NCBI RefSeq assembly: GCF_030704535.1
Contig: NC_081822.1
Coordinates: forward strand, 6,945,501 to 7,009,500
Direction: 5' to 3'
DNA length: 64,000 bases
From: Vitis vinifera
Lineage: Eukaryota; Streptophyta; Magnoliopsida; Vitales; Vitaceae
The notes under the pieces were generated by a model. That model was not told where the DNA came from, did no database searches, and was given only the letters and a program-made list of their open reading frames with translations. The position numbers were made by a program, and so were the translations under genes. Of this stretch, positions 24,101-38,900 are shown one piece after another (the stretch's first letter is position 1; every line of letters begins with the position of its first letter).

Positions 24101-27100
24101 ATAGATGATCATTTGACAGAGTGCATGTTTGAGTTGATTGCCCAAATAAACTGGCATGCTTTGAAGTCTATGAGTTCACAAGGTTGAGGCAAATATATAT
24201 TGTAAGCAAGCAAAAGATCTTCTCTCAACGTAGGAATAGAAACAATTACTCCAAAACCATATGTTGTTTTTTAACATATAAAGAAAATTCTGAAACTAGG
24301 TGAATGCATCTGACATTTGATGGCAAACAGTAATTGACTGTTTGTATCACTTTGGAATGACTACTTGCTGTGGCAATTTTGATTAATAATAATGTTGATT
24401 TCACTTCAGATTATTTTTGTCCACATCACTGAGCAGCTACACCTCAGATATGTCGCTTCTAATTCAGCATTAATACTTAGATCTTGAGTTTGATATTTTC
24501 ATCTCTCCTTTTCCCAACAGGACAAGAGCAAAACCATATACAGAAGCTGAAATTAAGGTACTACCTTAAATTTATATCTTATATTTCACATCACTATTTG
24601 AGCAATGAAAATATAGTTGTTTTCTTCTTTTTTGTTTTCCTGATATAATTGTCAAGTTTCCATTTAATTTTCAATTAAGAACCGTCTTTTATAGCTGTTG
24701 GTACTATTGCTGACATACTAGCTTTCAAAGACTGTGCAAGGCCTACATATTGGTCTTGGGCCTGCAACCTAGATGACTTGCATCCTCCTAACTCTTATAT
24801 AAGGCCCATATTTGGGTAAGTGTGAATCTTTTCCAGCACTCAGGAATGTACTCATTTCACTTAGCATGTTTATCAAGATTCTGAGCCTCACCAACTTTTT
24901 CAACCACCCATTTTCTCTGGAGCCACTCTGTTCTCCCTCAAGTTGAGAGAACTCCTAACCAGGTTTCTAACCTATACAGTTATCTACCATAAGCAAACAT
25001 CAACATGACACACCTTGTTTTAGTTGGTGTTTGCTGTAAAATGATTTGTAGCTGGTTGATTATGAGGGCCTAATAGTGAATTTGTTTCCAAAAGATATAG
25101 TACTATTTCTTGGGAAGTAAAAGAGATAAATTCCAAGTTGGAACTGTGGAGAGATACCTTAGAATCTAAAGCATTTAGCTAGTTGGAACTTGGGATTAGT
25201 GGGAGGAGGAACTTTTTTATTTGGTTGGGTATACTAAGAAAATATATTAAAAGTGCTTGGAAAAGGCATGCAAAGTACACACAAAGTATACAAAAAAGCA
25301 CCAAAAGGCAAGCAAAGGGAAAAGAGAAACAACAAACCACAGCCTGATACAAAAACCAAGCCCTAAAAATCTAGAAAGAAAAAAAAAACAGAGAGTTCCC
25401 ATACAATGTTCTTGCAGGTAAACCAAGTCTGCTTTCTGCTATCTAATCAAGGCCTTCATGCTGCCCTAAATTCAAGCATCGATTACACACTTCAACAATT
25501 TCCACTCTCCCTAGCCACTACCTAAGACAACCAGGGATTGAAAAATCGGGAAATATCGCCGATATTTCAGAGAAATATCGGATATCGGGCGGCACCGAAA
25601 CGATAATCGTCACCGATTATCGATCGACGGAAAAATCGGCAAAATTGCGGATATATCGGCGAAATATCGGTGCAGCACCGATTTATCGGAGAAAAATCAC
25701 TAGTGGATCTGACGCGCGGAGCAACCGGAGGAGAATTTAAAAAAATCGCCGAAAATATCGCTGATATTTCGGTATTTTTACCAATTTTTCGGAAAATTTC
25801 CCGATATTTCCTACCAGTCCAGCCCGCGCATAGGATACAAAATCTGGCTCAAAAATCGTGGATTTAGGGTTTGTGAAATTTAAATCCAATGGCACAACAG
25901 CAAAGAGACCCTTAAAACAGATCCAGAAAACACAGGGAGCAAAAGAAAAGCAAATTTTTTGGTTTTCTTTGGGGGTTTTGAATGGATTTTCTCGGAAATC
26001 AAACGAGGATGAATTTTCTCGGAAATCGAATGGGGGATGGATTTTCTTGGGAATCAAACGAGTTGCAAAAAAACATAATATCAACATGATTAGATTAGTA
26101 CCTGCGAGGATTGAGAGTGGCAGAGGAAGATAGGTCCTTTTTAGGAACTCTCTCGGCTGGAGGGCAACTTCAGAAAAGGGGAATTCTCTCGGCTGGAGGG
26201 CAACTTCAAAAGTGGTGGCCCTTTTAATTTTTAGTTTTAGTAGAGGTAAAAAAAAAAACCAAATCATGAGAACAATTTTCCTCTATCCATATAAATAATT
26301 ATAAATTATCAAAATTTATTTTGATTATTAAATAAATTAATATTAATAAAAAAAATTGTTACTATATATTTTTAATAAAATTTTAAAAATTAAATCTCAA
26401 ATAAAATATTTATATAAATTAATTTAATTTTCATTTAAAATATAATAAAACATGTTTTAATAAAAGTATTTAAAAAAAATTTAAATAAATATTATCTTCA
26501 ACAAATTGGGTCATCTTCATCTAACAATATAATGAAATCACATCGATCTCTTCCTTAGTATAAGGACTATTGTAATATCATATATATTATATTTATGTAT
26601 AAATTGTTTTTATTCAATAAAATCAAATATTTTTTAACTCAATTCTAACTCTATATACTTTCAAAATTCATATATATTATTTTTAAAATTCAAATATCGA
26701 ATCTATCAATATATCTTTGTTTACGATATTTTTCTTCTTAATTATATATATATGTCAATTACACTTATAAAATAACTTTAAAATATGTATTTTTACTTAT
26801 TTTATCATTTTTGAAGTTTTTTCAAGCATTCCTATTAATTTTAAATAATTTTCACTCTATCGATATTTGTGAAAAAATATCCACCGATATTTCTCCGATA
26901 TTTCCGATATATCCGTAAAATCGAAGTACCGATATATCCGTAAAAACCGATATTTCAATCCTTGAAGACAACTACCTTCGGCCCCCTTGTAAATTACAAA
27001 ACAATCTAGCTTCTTTAAACCCCTTTCAAGTTTGGAGATACAATATTCTTCCTCTTCCTATCTTCCCAGCCTCTTACCTCATCTCTAGCCTGGACACTCA

Positions 27101-28663
27101 GAAATCAATTTCCACCCACTCCTCATCTAAGGTCAGGGAGAAAGAGGACTGTGCCCATAGAATTGATAGTGAAATCTAATGACTATTGGTTATATAGGCC
27201 AGAGGACTGTACCCATAGAACTAGAGCATGATGGATGATTTGGAGAAGTGCTTATAGGTTGTTGAGTAGTTGACAAATAACGTAAAATTGGTGGGTAGAT
27301 TTTATGGGTGGACCATGGACCAGCCGTGTTTTATGGTCTCAGATGTTAAGCAATCAAGAAACAGGCTTCTATAAATGAAGCATAGCTGAATTAGAAGTTG
27401 CAATGGACAATTAATAAAACAACAAACAATAGAATGAGGAAAAAAATGCATTTGTGAGAAGATAGAGTTAGCACTAGCTGATGTTGAGATGAGGAGTCAT
27501 TTAGGATTTTGAGATTTTACATAATGAAGACAAATGACAGTTCCAGAGGGGAGGGTGGTCGTAGATCAGCTGCTGGTGGTTTTAACTACTCCGTCCCATC
27601 CAACAAAAATTCAGTAATCTGATACTAGTTGAAAGCCTTATAAGGAAAGGAGGAAGGGCAAAAGAAATCTTTACTTATGCTGTGAGCAGCATTTTGATGC
27701 CCAGAAGATATTTACTAAAAAATGTATGGCTCTAATTATAAATGGGTTGGAAAAAAAAAGGCCCTTATATAGGGACTCTAGTTCGAACTTGGGACAGGGA
27801 TTTGTTGAGGTGACTGCAGCTTGAAAACATGGTATTGTATCATGAATTACTGTTTCATTCTTCCAGAGAACAATTTAATAACATTTTCAACTGCAGGGTG
27901 GTTGCTTCCACCAATCAATGTTCCAACTACATGAGTTGATTCCATGTATGCAGCTTTTATGTCACACAGATTTCTGACTTCTGTATGCTATTCCCCTGTG
28001 ACAATAAATTGCAGCTCAGAAGTACATATTTTTCAACCCTCAGGATAAGACTAGGCATGCTATTTAGTCCGAGATGTTACCCTCAGCTATGCTTTGAGAA
28101 TTTTAGAACAAAAACACCTTCATATTTAGGAAGAAAATGAAGGTATTCTATGATAAAATGAACAGAAATCTTTTCAGAATACGTCACTATTCTTCGGAAT
28201 TGAGTCTGCTAGGTCAAAAATTGTCAATATTCTATCAAGGCTTTACTTGTTTCTGGTTGTTTATAGTGCTTTCTGTGATTATGTTAATCAACCAGACATG
28301 GTTTTCCAAAATTCTTATTGAGGGCTTCCTCTAGGTATTCTTCTTTTCGATTTGAGTGCTTTAAGAAATCTGTTTCATCATGAATCATTTCTATGCTATG
28401 CAGAATGCATTCAGAGCAAAGGCAATGGAGTTCCACCCAGACCAGAACCAAGATAATAAAGGTGAGGATGGGCAGGCACTAACCAGGATCTTGTAAATTG
28501 GGTTATGGTACTGAGTTGTTTTGTTTATGATGTCATTGCTTTGGCTTGGGTATTCAACATTTAGTGTTTTTGTTTTGTTGCAGAGGCTGCTGAAGCGAAG
28601 TTTAAAGAGGTGATGACGTCCTATGAGGCTATTAAGTTGGAAAGAAAGAACGGGAGTTCATAA
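15151..28663 (+). CDS. Membrane-anchored J-domain protein, C-terminal J domain
   Basis: Exons: 15151-15312, 16003-16044, 18216-18380, 18932-19173, 24521-24557, 28404-28461 and 28584-28663, giving 786 nt and 261 aa, with all introns GT-AG and phases closing exactly. The N terminus is acidic and hydrophilic. Residues 36-56 (RLWGIFLFSLIGATVTTFAV) form one membrane span. A long charged, Arg/Glu-rich, probably helical region (about 95-160) follows. The J domain fills residues 194-255: HHYLTLGL, helix II, the intact HPD tripeptide at 227-229 and a helix III of the AKFKEVMTSYEAI type. An HPD motif without Gly/Phe or zinc-finger regions makes this a class C (type III) J protein that would stimulate an Hsp70. 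The target Hsp70 and the membrane are unknown; I do not recognise a named orthologue. Introns 2, 4 and 5 are swollen to 2.2, 5.3 and 3.8 kb, at least partly by mobile elements. I chose the ATG at 15151 over the in-frame GTG just upstream. Confidence 0.88.
16066..16250. repeat. Near-tandem ~78-bp duplication in intron 2
   Basis: A unit starting ATTCTGAGTAATAAGCC occurs at 16066-16143 and again at 16174-16250, with 30 bp between copies. The first copy begins shortly after the splice donor of exon 2. No coding content. Confidence 0.8.
17890..18151 (+). mobile_element. LINE-like 3' tail fragment with poly(A)
   Basis: Non-coding sequence ends with a TTTTATCTATC block followed by an A tract of about 16 bases (18136-18151). 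The arrangement resembles the 3' end of plant L1-type elements. It lies about 65 bp before the exon 3 acceptor of the J-protein gene. No target duplication could be proven and the left edge is a guess. Confidence 0.35.
19803..21768 (+). mobile_element. 5'-truncated, decayed L1-type LINE
   Basis: Read on the plus strand from 19816, the sequence encodes LKINLHKSEIIPIGEV, then LGLRLGAPP and WDSMEERLKKRLSTW, ending in a stop. This is the well-known region just after the catalytic core of plant L1 reverse transcriptases. Around 20060 comes KKIHLVNWVTVC and GELGIRNQEEG, the connection region. At about 20590-20780 there is a zf-RVT-like segment, and at 20930-21110 APVCLFWYIWKEHN with TFNREE, the C-terminal segment of the same ORF2. 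Frames are broken by stops, frameshifts and gaps, so the element is dead. The catalytic RT motifs and endonuclease are missing, meaning it is 5'-truncated. It ends in an A-rich tail near 21750-21768. It lies in sense orientation in intron 4 of the J-protein gene. Confidence 0.85.
20163..20243 (+). mobile_element. 45-bp poly(A) retro-insertion with 18-bp target duplication
   Basis: The 18-bp sequence ATGAATATAACAGTTTGT is present at 20163-20180 and again, identical, at 20226-20243. Between the copies lies a 45-bp insert (20181-20225): about 29 unique bases and then an A tract. Target-primed reverse transcription gives exactly this structure, so it is a severely 5'-truncated LINE or SINE transcript end. 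It interrupts the older LINE fragment. Confidence 0.85.
21780..21899 (+). mobile_element. Possible second LINE 3' end
   Basis: After the LINE tail, a further non-coding stretch runs through a GTATACATAGGTGTG block to an A-rich end at about 21892-21899. It resembles the 3' UTRs of plant L1 elements. No coding part and no target duplication were found. Confidence 0.25.
22745..22890 (+). mobile_element. tRNA-derived SINE-like element
   Basis: A polymerase III A box (TGGCTCAAGTGG, 22760-22771) is followed 33 bases later by a B box (GGTTCAAGATCC, 22805-22816). After that the sequence falls into an A-rich tail made of AAAAAAG units. The spacing is that of a tRNA gene, but the sequence does not fold as a tRNA, which fits a tRNA-derived SINE. 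A TTGCCTATCC block and a second A tract follow, so the true 3' end may reach about 22890. Confidence 0.6.
23159..23951. mobile_element. Possible decayed relative of the hAT element at 25.5 kb
   Basis: GAAATATTG, GAAATATCC and AATATCG motifs recur at 23210-23260 and 23790-23930. They resemble the subterminal repeats of the intact hAT element downstream. The right end reads AACCTTG, i.e. CAAGGTT on the other strand, a plausible hAT terminus. A clear left terminus and target duplication are missing, and a SINE-like unit sits inside. Confidence 0.35.
23636..23720 (+). mobile_element. tRNA-derived SINE-like unit
   Basis: A degenerate A box (TGCCCCAGTGG, 23641-23651) and a good B box (GGTTTGAGTCC, 23685-23695) are separated by 33 bases, the same spacing as in the unit at 22.76 kb. 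There is no tRNA cloverleaf. It is probably a second, different SINE-like insertion inside older repeat DNA. Confidence 0.45.
25524..26972. mobile_element. Non-autonomous hAT element with 8-bp target duplication
   Basis: The element runs from 25532 to 26964 (1433 bp). Its ends are imperfect inverted repeats: CAGGGATTGAAAAATCGGG at the left and, read inward on the minus strand, CAAGGATTGAAATATCGG at the right. Both sides are flanked by the identical 8-mer AAGACAAC (25524-25531 and 26965-26972). An 8-bp duplication with CAGGG-type ends is diagnostic of the hAT superfamily. Both subterminal regions are packed with GAAATATCG/CGATATTTC repeats, the kind of array hAT transposases bind. The interior has a duplicated CTCGGCTGGAGGGCAACTTC unit but no transposase; the 176-aa frame on the minus strand (26267-25737) lacks any transposase motif. 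It lies in intron 5 of the J-protein gene. Confidence 0.85.
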
Positions 28664-29455
28664 ATGGGATATTTGAAAATTTCAACAGTGTACTTGATAT
28701 TCCTTGGGAAGAATTTGATAATTGAGTGATTTATTCTTGTAATCTTAGGCCGTTTCTAAAGGGGTGATAGCCAATTTTGTTAGGCATACATAACCGCTCA
28801 TGTATATCTGAAGCAAGCACCCCCCAGGGGCATGCAATTATGTAAAATAGTGAAATAAACAGATCATGGTCAATTCACTGGTCTTACTCACTGATTAAAC
28901 ACAATGCATACTCACATTTTGGTAATATGATCATTGCAAGGGTTACTTGAAACAAGTATGCACCTTCTGTTGAGGTAAAAAGGGCTGATTCTCACTGTCG
29001 GAGTTCTCAGTCCATTTTTAGGTTTTTGGGTTGTAGGGGAGGGGGCAATTAATTTTAACTAATTATTTAAAATAAAAATCATTTTAAATTATTATACTTT
29101 GAAACTTTTCAAATTAGAATCCCATTTTGATTGATAAATCATTTAAGTTTGCTAGAAAGTTCTTCTAGATGTAAACTATTATGGTAAGGTATTTGTGGAA
29201 AATATTTTTCTTTTTTTAAAAAAATGACAGCATGCGATTATATATACTTATCAACTAAAAAAAATTAACAAAATGTATCTTAAATTCTATCAAAAATAAG
29301 AAATACAGTTTCAATAACTCTAAAAAGGAAATCAGGTACAATTTTTTTTTAAAAAAGTTTAGGGAGGATGTCTTTGTTTAAACTTTTTGGAATTTGTTTT
29401 TGTGTTTATAGAGGAAATCTTACACTTGGTTGGGTATAATAATTTGTTTTTTTTA
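28664..29455. other. 3' flank of the J-protein gene
   Basis: Non-coding. AATAAA at about 28854-28859, some 190 bp after the stop codon, is a likely poly(A) signal. The rest is AT-rich with no supported gene. Confidence 0.5.
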
Positions 29456-29977
29456 TGGAAAATTATATTTATATCCACTTATTTAATCTTTACATTCACC
29501 TTATTTATATAGCCATTTTAGAAATAAAATTTTTATTAATACATCCCCTAATCGTTTTAAAAATACCTAAAACTTCTTTTTTATTTTTCTCTCCCATACT
29601 CATCTTCTTCTTCCTTTTTTAGCCCCGACTTATTTCCAATCGTAAACTTGAGAGAAAATCATCTTCTTTGAAACTCATTTGATAATTGAAGAACATTTCC
29701 AATATGTTTATAAGTCAATTCTATTTTTTTAAAAATATATTTTATTTGAATCCATATAACATACCTCATAAATATCTTTTAGGGCTTACTCTTTATATAA
29801 TTTTCTATGAAAAACTTCTTATAAAAATAATTGAAAAACAATTAAAAAGAATTTAGATATCATTCAGTAGTTAAAAATTATGAAAAATATTTCATTAAAA
29901 GATATTTTTATGTTAAAAAAAATCATTAAAAGGATGAATATAAACATCAATTTGATGGATACAAATATAATTTCCCA
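29456..29977. mobile_element. 522-bp MITE with long inverted termini
   Basis: The left end reads TGGAAAATTATATTTATATCC. The right end, on the minus strand, reads TGGGAAATTATATTTGTATCC. Similarity continues inward for about 45 bp with few mismatches. The interior is AT-rich and has no coding capacity. It sits between the 3' ends of the convergent J-protein and squalene monooxygenase genes. The target duplication is unclear because T-rich sequence flanks both sides, so the superfamily (Mutator-like or hAT-like) is open. Confidence 0.7.
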
Positions 29978-30355
29978 TTTTTCAGTGGCTGGGCCAACCA
30001 TAGGTAGCCTTTTCCATTCTTAACCTGTGTTTATAATATAAGAATTTGTCTAGAATAGCTTTTAAAAACAATTATATGTTTTCAAAAACATAAAAATATT
30101 GATAATTTTTGAATGACCGTTTAGAAGGTGACGCTTGCCACCCTAGAAATAATATGGCAACTTTGGAAGAAAAAGAAAAGAGTATATTTTGATATCAGAG
30201 AAAAAGGAAGTCCTGACAACCAAAACATGTCATAATGCACATATTCGAAGAATCACTTTCCCGTTATCTTTGAACAAGGGAATGTGACAAAGTAGCTCGT
30301 CTTGATTGAAACCCCCTTTAACCATTTTCACCTTTTGTAATTCAGCTTCAAAACT
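29978..30355. other. 3' flank of squalene monooxygenase
   Basis: This is the downstream region (minus strand) of the stop codon at 30358-30356. It should contain the 3' UTR, but I see no convincing poly(A) signal. It contains no other gene. Confidence 0.4.
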
Positions 30356-34319
<3,964 letters not shown>

Positions 34320-34513
34320 TTCCGAATGCGAATGGAGCAGCGAGACCAAGACCGAAGCGACGTCGTCGACGGCTTCTCTCTCCCTCTCTCGTTTTTCTCT
34401 CACTAGGTTTCGCTGGCGTCGCGTTTTTCCTAGTGTGGGTGTGCGTCTTATATGAATATCACAAGTTTACAACTGGAGGAGCAGGAGTGAGAGTTTTCAG
34501 GCTGATACACCCC

Positions 34514-34521
34514 TTTTTATA
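34514..34521 (-). promoter_or_regulatory. TATA box of the squalene monooxygenase gene
   Basis: TATAAAAA on the minus strand, about 195 bp before the chosen ATG. It predicts transcription starting near 34488 and a GA-rich 5' leader of about 170 bases. That leader contains an in-frame ATG at 34403. Confidence 0.5.
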
Positions 34522-35726
34522 GCCACTTTCACCCGTGCCTTTCATTACATTTCTTCTTAAGCTCTCCTCTTGCTAACATGCGCCTCCCGCGTTAGGCTCT
34601 TATACTGCACTTACTGGTGGGGTGAATATTGGACTGTACGGGTATGGCCCAACTAAAATTAATCATGATTTTGGGGTCAATTTTCAATATTCAATATTCA
34701 ATATTCTTTTTTATATAAACCAATTAAATTGCATTACCATTTACCACTCATCCTCTCCTGATAATTATCTGGAAAAGTTGGTACGTAATAATAATTTAAT
34801 AATTTAATAACAAAGCAGCTTTGAATGCTGTTTGAAGACGAAAATCGTCTGAAATGATATCATAATGTGAAGCGCCGGTCAAAGCAGGCCACTTCTCAAA
34901 AATCGCCAACTCATTTTCTTAATTTTATCTAAAAATAAAATATAAAATATATTATAACAATAATGTTGTACACCCTGTCCTTGTGACTAATATTTAAGAA
35001 TAAATATTTAATTTTTTTAATTTAAAAATGGTTTGAAGTCTTTCATTTTTAAAATATTAAAATGAAAGAAAAAAAATCACTTTGATTAAAATTTGGAAAA
35101 TTCTTCCAAGACCACTCTATATAATATTTCCTTTTCCACCATTCAATTAAAATGAATATAAATACAATTAAAAGAAAAAAATTAATAGTTAGAAGACTAA
35201 AAATATAAGTTTCCATTACTCAATTGAAAAAAAAAAAAGATAAACATAATTAAAGGGAAAAATTAATAACCAATTAAAAAACTATAAATATAAGAAAATT
35301 AAATTAAATATCACTCTCTTTATTTTCCAACTCAAATGATAATTTCATTGGCATTCCCTTTCCTGGATTTTCCACGATATCCATGACAATTGACCACTAA
35401 GATACCAAATAAATAACGACGTGCTACTAAAAGCAAGTTAGAAGAATTAATGAAAATATGACTAGGATACCAATGTATGAAAGTTATGTTAAATGTCAAA
35501 AATGTGATAAGTTACTAAAGTTTGAAAATGTGGCATTAGCATTAAAAGAGCCATTATGGTAGAAAAGATAAAGTAAATGTGGTACAAAATATGTAATATT
35601 GGTTAAAAAAATGTTTTGGCTCTTCAATCGATTGTTTGGCTTGCATCACACCTTAAAAAGCTTTGAAACGATAATTTTACTTACTTTTTAGTCGTTGGAA
35701 CTTTTTTAAAATCATTAAAGTATTAA
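34522..35726. other. Upstream intergenic DNA
   Basis: The distal promoter of the squalene monooxygenase gene passes into AT-rich DNA. A short CAATATT triplication lies at about 34685-34705. No gene is supported. Confidence 0.4.
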
Positions 35727-35945
35727 AGTGATGTTTGTTTTTTGGTTAAATAAAAAAAATTAAAATATTAAAAAAAAAATTTAATAAAAAGTAATTTATT
35801 AACATGATCCAATATAACTAAAAAAAACATGTTATCAATAGGTTCGGTTTAATTCTATTGAATGATGTTAATATGTTACTTTTAATCGAATAAAAAATCT
35901 AAATATTTTTATTTTTTCTATTTAATTAGAAAAACAAACACCACA
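35727..35945. mobile_element. 219-bp Tourist-like MITE (PIF/Harbinger type)
   Basis: The left end reads AGTGATGTTTGTTTTTTGG and the right end, on the minus strand, TGTGGTGTTTGTTTTTCTAA. The two are clear imperfect inverted repeats and the similarity extends inward. TAA lies directly outside each end (35724-35726 and 35946-35948). A 3-bp TWA target duplication is typical of PIF/Harbinger elements. There is no coding capacity. Confidence 0.65.
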
Positions 35946-38900
35946 TAAGCAGGTTTCATAAAAGATAGTGGAGAGAGACCAAATCCCCTGTTGTGTCAAT
36001 CATTCATGAGATTGAACGCAATATCAAATGGCATACGGGGACCGGGGTTGGTAGGTTACGTCAAAACGTGAAGTGAGGACTACAACGCAAGTGTCCTCCA
36101 ATGCTGTAGTGGAAAAATTCAAACACCCACACGTATAGTCAAATAAACCATTATTATTTTCCTATTTGTTGAAGTTGAAGGCAGGCCTGCTTGCTTTGAT
36201 ACTATTATCCATCTCAAGCAAGTGCATCAATGGGCGATCAAGTCGAACGATGCTGCTCATAGATTGAGTCAATACGTGGGTGATGCAAGCAACCGCCAAA
36301 GTAGAATTTTTGCGAGAAATTTGAGTGACAGTGCAGTGAATGTTCACACCCTGGTGGAGTTCATGAGTCGTGCAACCGTTACACATCCATTGTTATTTCA
36401 TGGGCGTTTGGGAATGGAGATTTTGACCCCAAAAAAAAAAAAAATATATATATATATATATATTATTTTTTAATATTTATTGATATATGAATTTTTAAAA
36501 CTATTTTTAAATTTGTGACATATCTTAAGACATTAATTTAAAATTATCATATATTTGATTTTTTTATGAATTATAATATTTTTATTTTTCAAAATCCACA
36601 ATAAGGGACAAGTCTGTCAATGTTATAATAAAATTTCTTAAATGAAATATCTTCATCAATCGATTAATGAATTGACCATCAATCAATTAATCAATTGCAA
36701 GTTAATCAAAAGTAGTTGTGTAATTTTAACAATAGGTGTGTATAGGGTTAAGTGTGCATTGAACTTAAATTTTCAATGTGAAAATTAATTTAGTAGCCAT
36801 CATTGATTTCAAGGAATCTAAGAAACGAAAGAAATAAAATGAAACAAACTATTAGCATCTATTTGATAATTATCTTTTCGAATAATTTTATATTATTTAA
36901 AACAAAAAATCAAGAAAACATGTTTAATAATAAAAAATTATTTTTTATTTTTAAGAATAAAAAATAAAAGGCTTTTAGAAAATATATTTTAATTGTTTTA
37001 TATTATTTTAACTTGTTTTTATTGTTTTTTTCAAAATGATTAAAAATAAAATATTAAATATGAAAATTATTTTTAAAAATATTAAAAATAAATTAAAATT
37101 TTATTTTACAAAATATTACATAACAACTTTTTAAAACAATTGTTTAGAATTATTTTAGAAAATAGTGATTAATGCTTATTCCATAATTGTTTTCTATTTT
37201 CCAAAACAACAAATATATAAATCACATTTGATAATCAAAAACCGTTTTATTTTTTATTATTAAAAATAGAAAACATATATTTGAATTATTTATACAAATA
37301 AATAGAATGATTAAAAATACATCATTAGATATAAAAATTATTTTAAAAACATATTTAAAAATAGGTTAAAAATATTTTAGATTTCTAAACAAAATTTTAT
37401 TCTATAAAAATCAAATAATAATTTTAAAAAAACTATTTTTAAAAATAATTACAATTTTGACAAATTCATTTAAATCTCGCCTCCATAGTAATTTTAAAAA
37501 ACGGTTTTAATATTTTTAATACTTAAATTTTTTTACCATTTAAACATTACAAATATTATAAATGATTTATAAAACCACTCCAGACCTCTTAATTTTCTTT
37601 TATATGTTACAACTTACACATCATTTGTTTTGTCAATGTCATGACGACGAAAGGCCATAAAATATATACGTGGTAAAAATTATGAAAAAAACATCATGAC
37701 ACACTAACCAGTGGCTGTAATGCGACGCATCAAATAGTCCGGGGCATAAAAACAAAAAAGTTGTCATCAACAGTCTCCTTCCCTTTGCATGAATGGAAAT
37801 TAAAAGCGAAACTAACTCATTGCCACAAGGATGTCGTATCAAACACTGACTTGTTCTAACTTCTAAGTAGACGATAAAATTCAAGTAAGGATTTAAATTT
37901 GCAACATCTAAAATATTTACTTTATATCTTTTTATTAATCTTTGCTTATTCAATTCTGTGATGGACCACCCAAACTGGAATCAGTGCATCAGCCATCTAT
38001 CTTTGTCTGAAAAAGAAAAAGATAAGAATGGCTAAAGGAGCCAAGTATGGAAAAGCATTATTGTTCAAACATTGACATCGTCTTTTGAAGGCCCGTCGAC
38101 AGGAGTGTGAGACTCCAAATTTTACGAAGTCGTGCGGTCCCTGCAGCAGTGATGAACTCACGAGTCTCGTAGTTGATTTTTTTTGTTTTTTTGGGTGAGA
38201 CAGATATAAATCTGATCCCAATGCCCTCTCCATGGGTTTAATTTGCTGTTTCTGGGTCCAGTTATCTTCATAGTGGCGAATTATTGGAAGAGTTCCATTC
38301 CTTGGATTCCCTCTGGGGACCGGAATTCGAACATTCGAGACTAGTAGGTGTGGCACCAAGTTGGTTATAGGACCCCCGTAGCTGATTCATCCTTTGTTCT
38401 GTGATGGAAATTATGTTTTGGATCTGTGAGCATTGTTTTATTTTCTGTTTGCTTTCGATTCTCGGAAAGAGGGATGGATGTAACAGTCGCATTGCTCACG
38501 GGACGAGGAAATATTCCTTTTCCTTTGCCCATCCAAGATGGGAAACCATGGCTCCCAATGGATCCACGCCCACCTTTGACAATTGAGGCAGTGGTTGCAA
38601 AATCCTAATAAAATAATGCAACAAAGGAGAAGGGGAAGACCACATGGTTTCGTATAGGGATGAGAAAGGGTGATGCAATTCATCAACACATTTTTCATAG
38701 TTTAGATTGACTATAATCATTTATATAACATAAATTTGATTTGATTAATTCAATTCTAATTTCAAACTATTCAACCCATCTAACCCACTATTGACTTACT
38801 TTACACCACACAAATACAACCCACTCATATGAATTATCCACCCCTTCTGAAGTAATACCCCAAACCCAATTTAAGGGTAAGTTCATAATTTAGAAAATAA

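Noticed and set aside
25737..26267. 176-codon open frame on the minus strand
   Set aside because: It lies inside the non-autonomous hAT element, contains a repeated segment from a duplicated DNA unit, and has no transposase or other domain motif.
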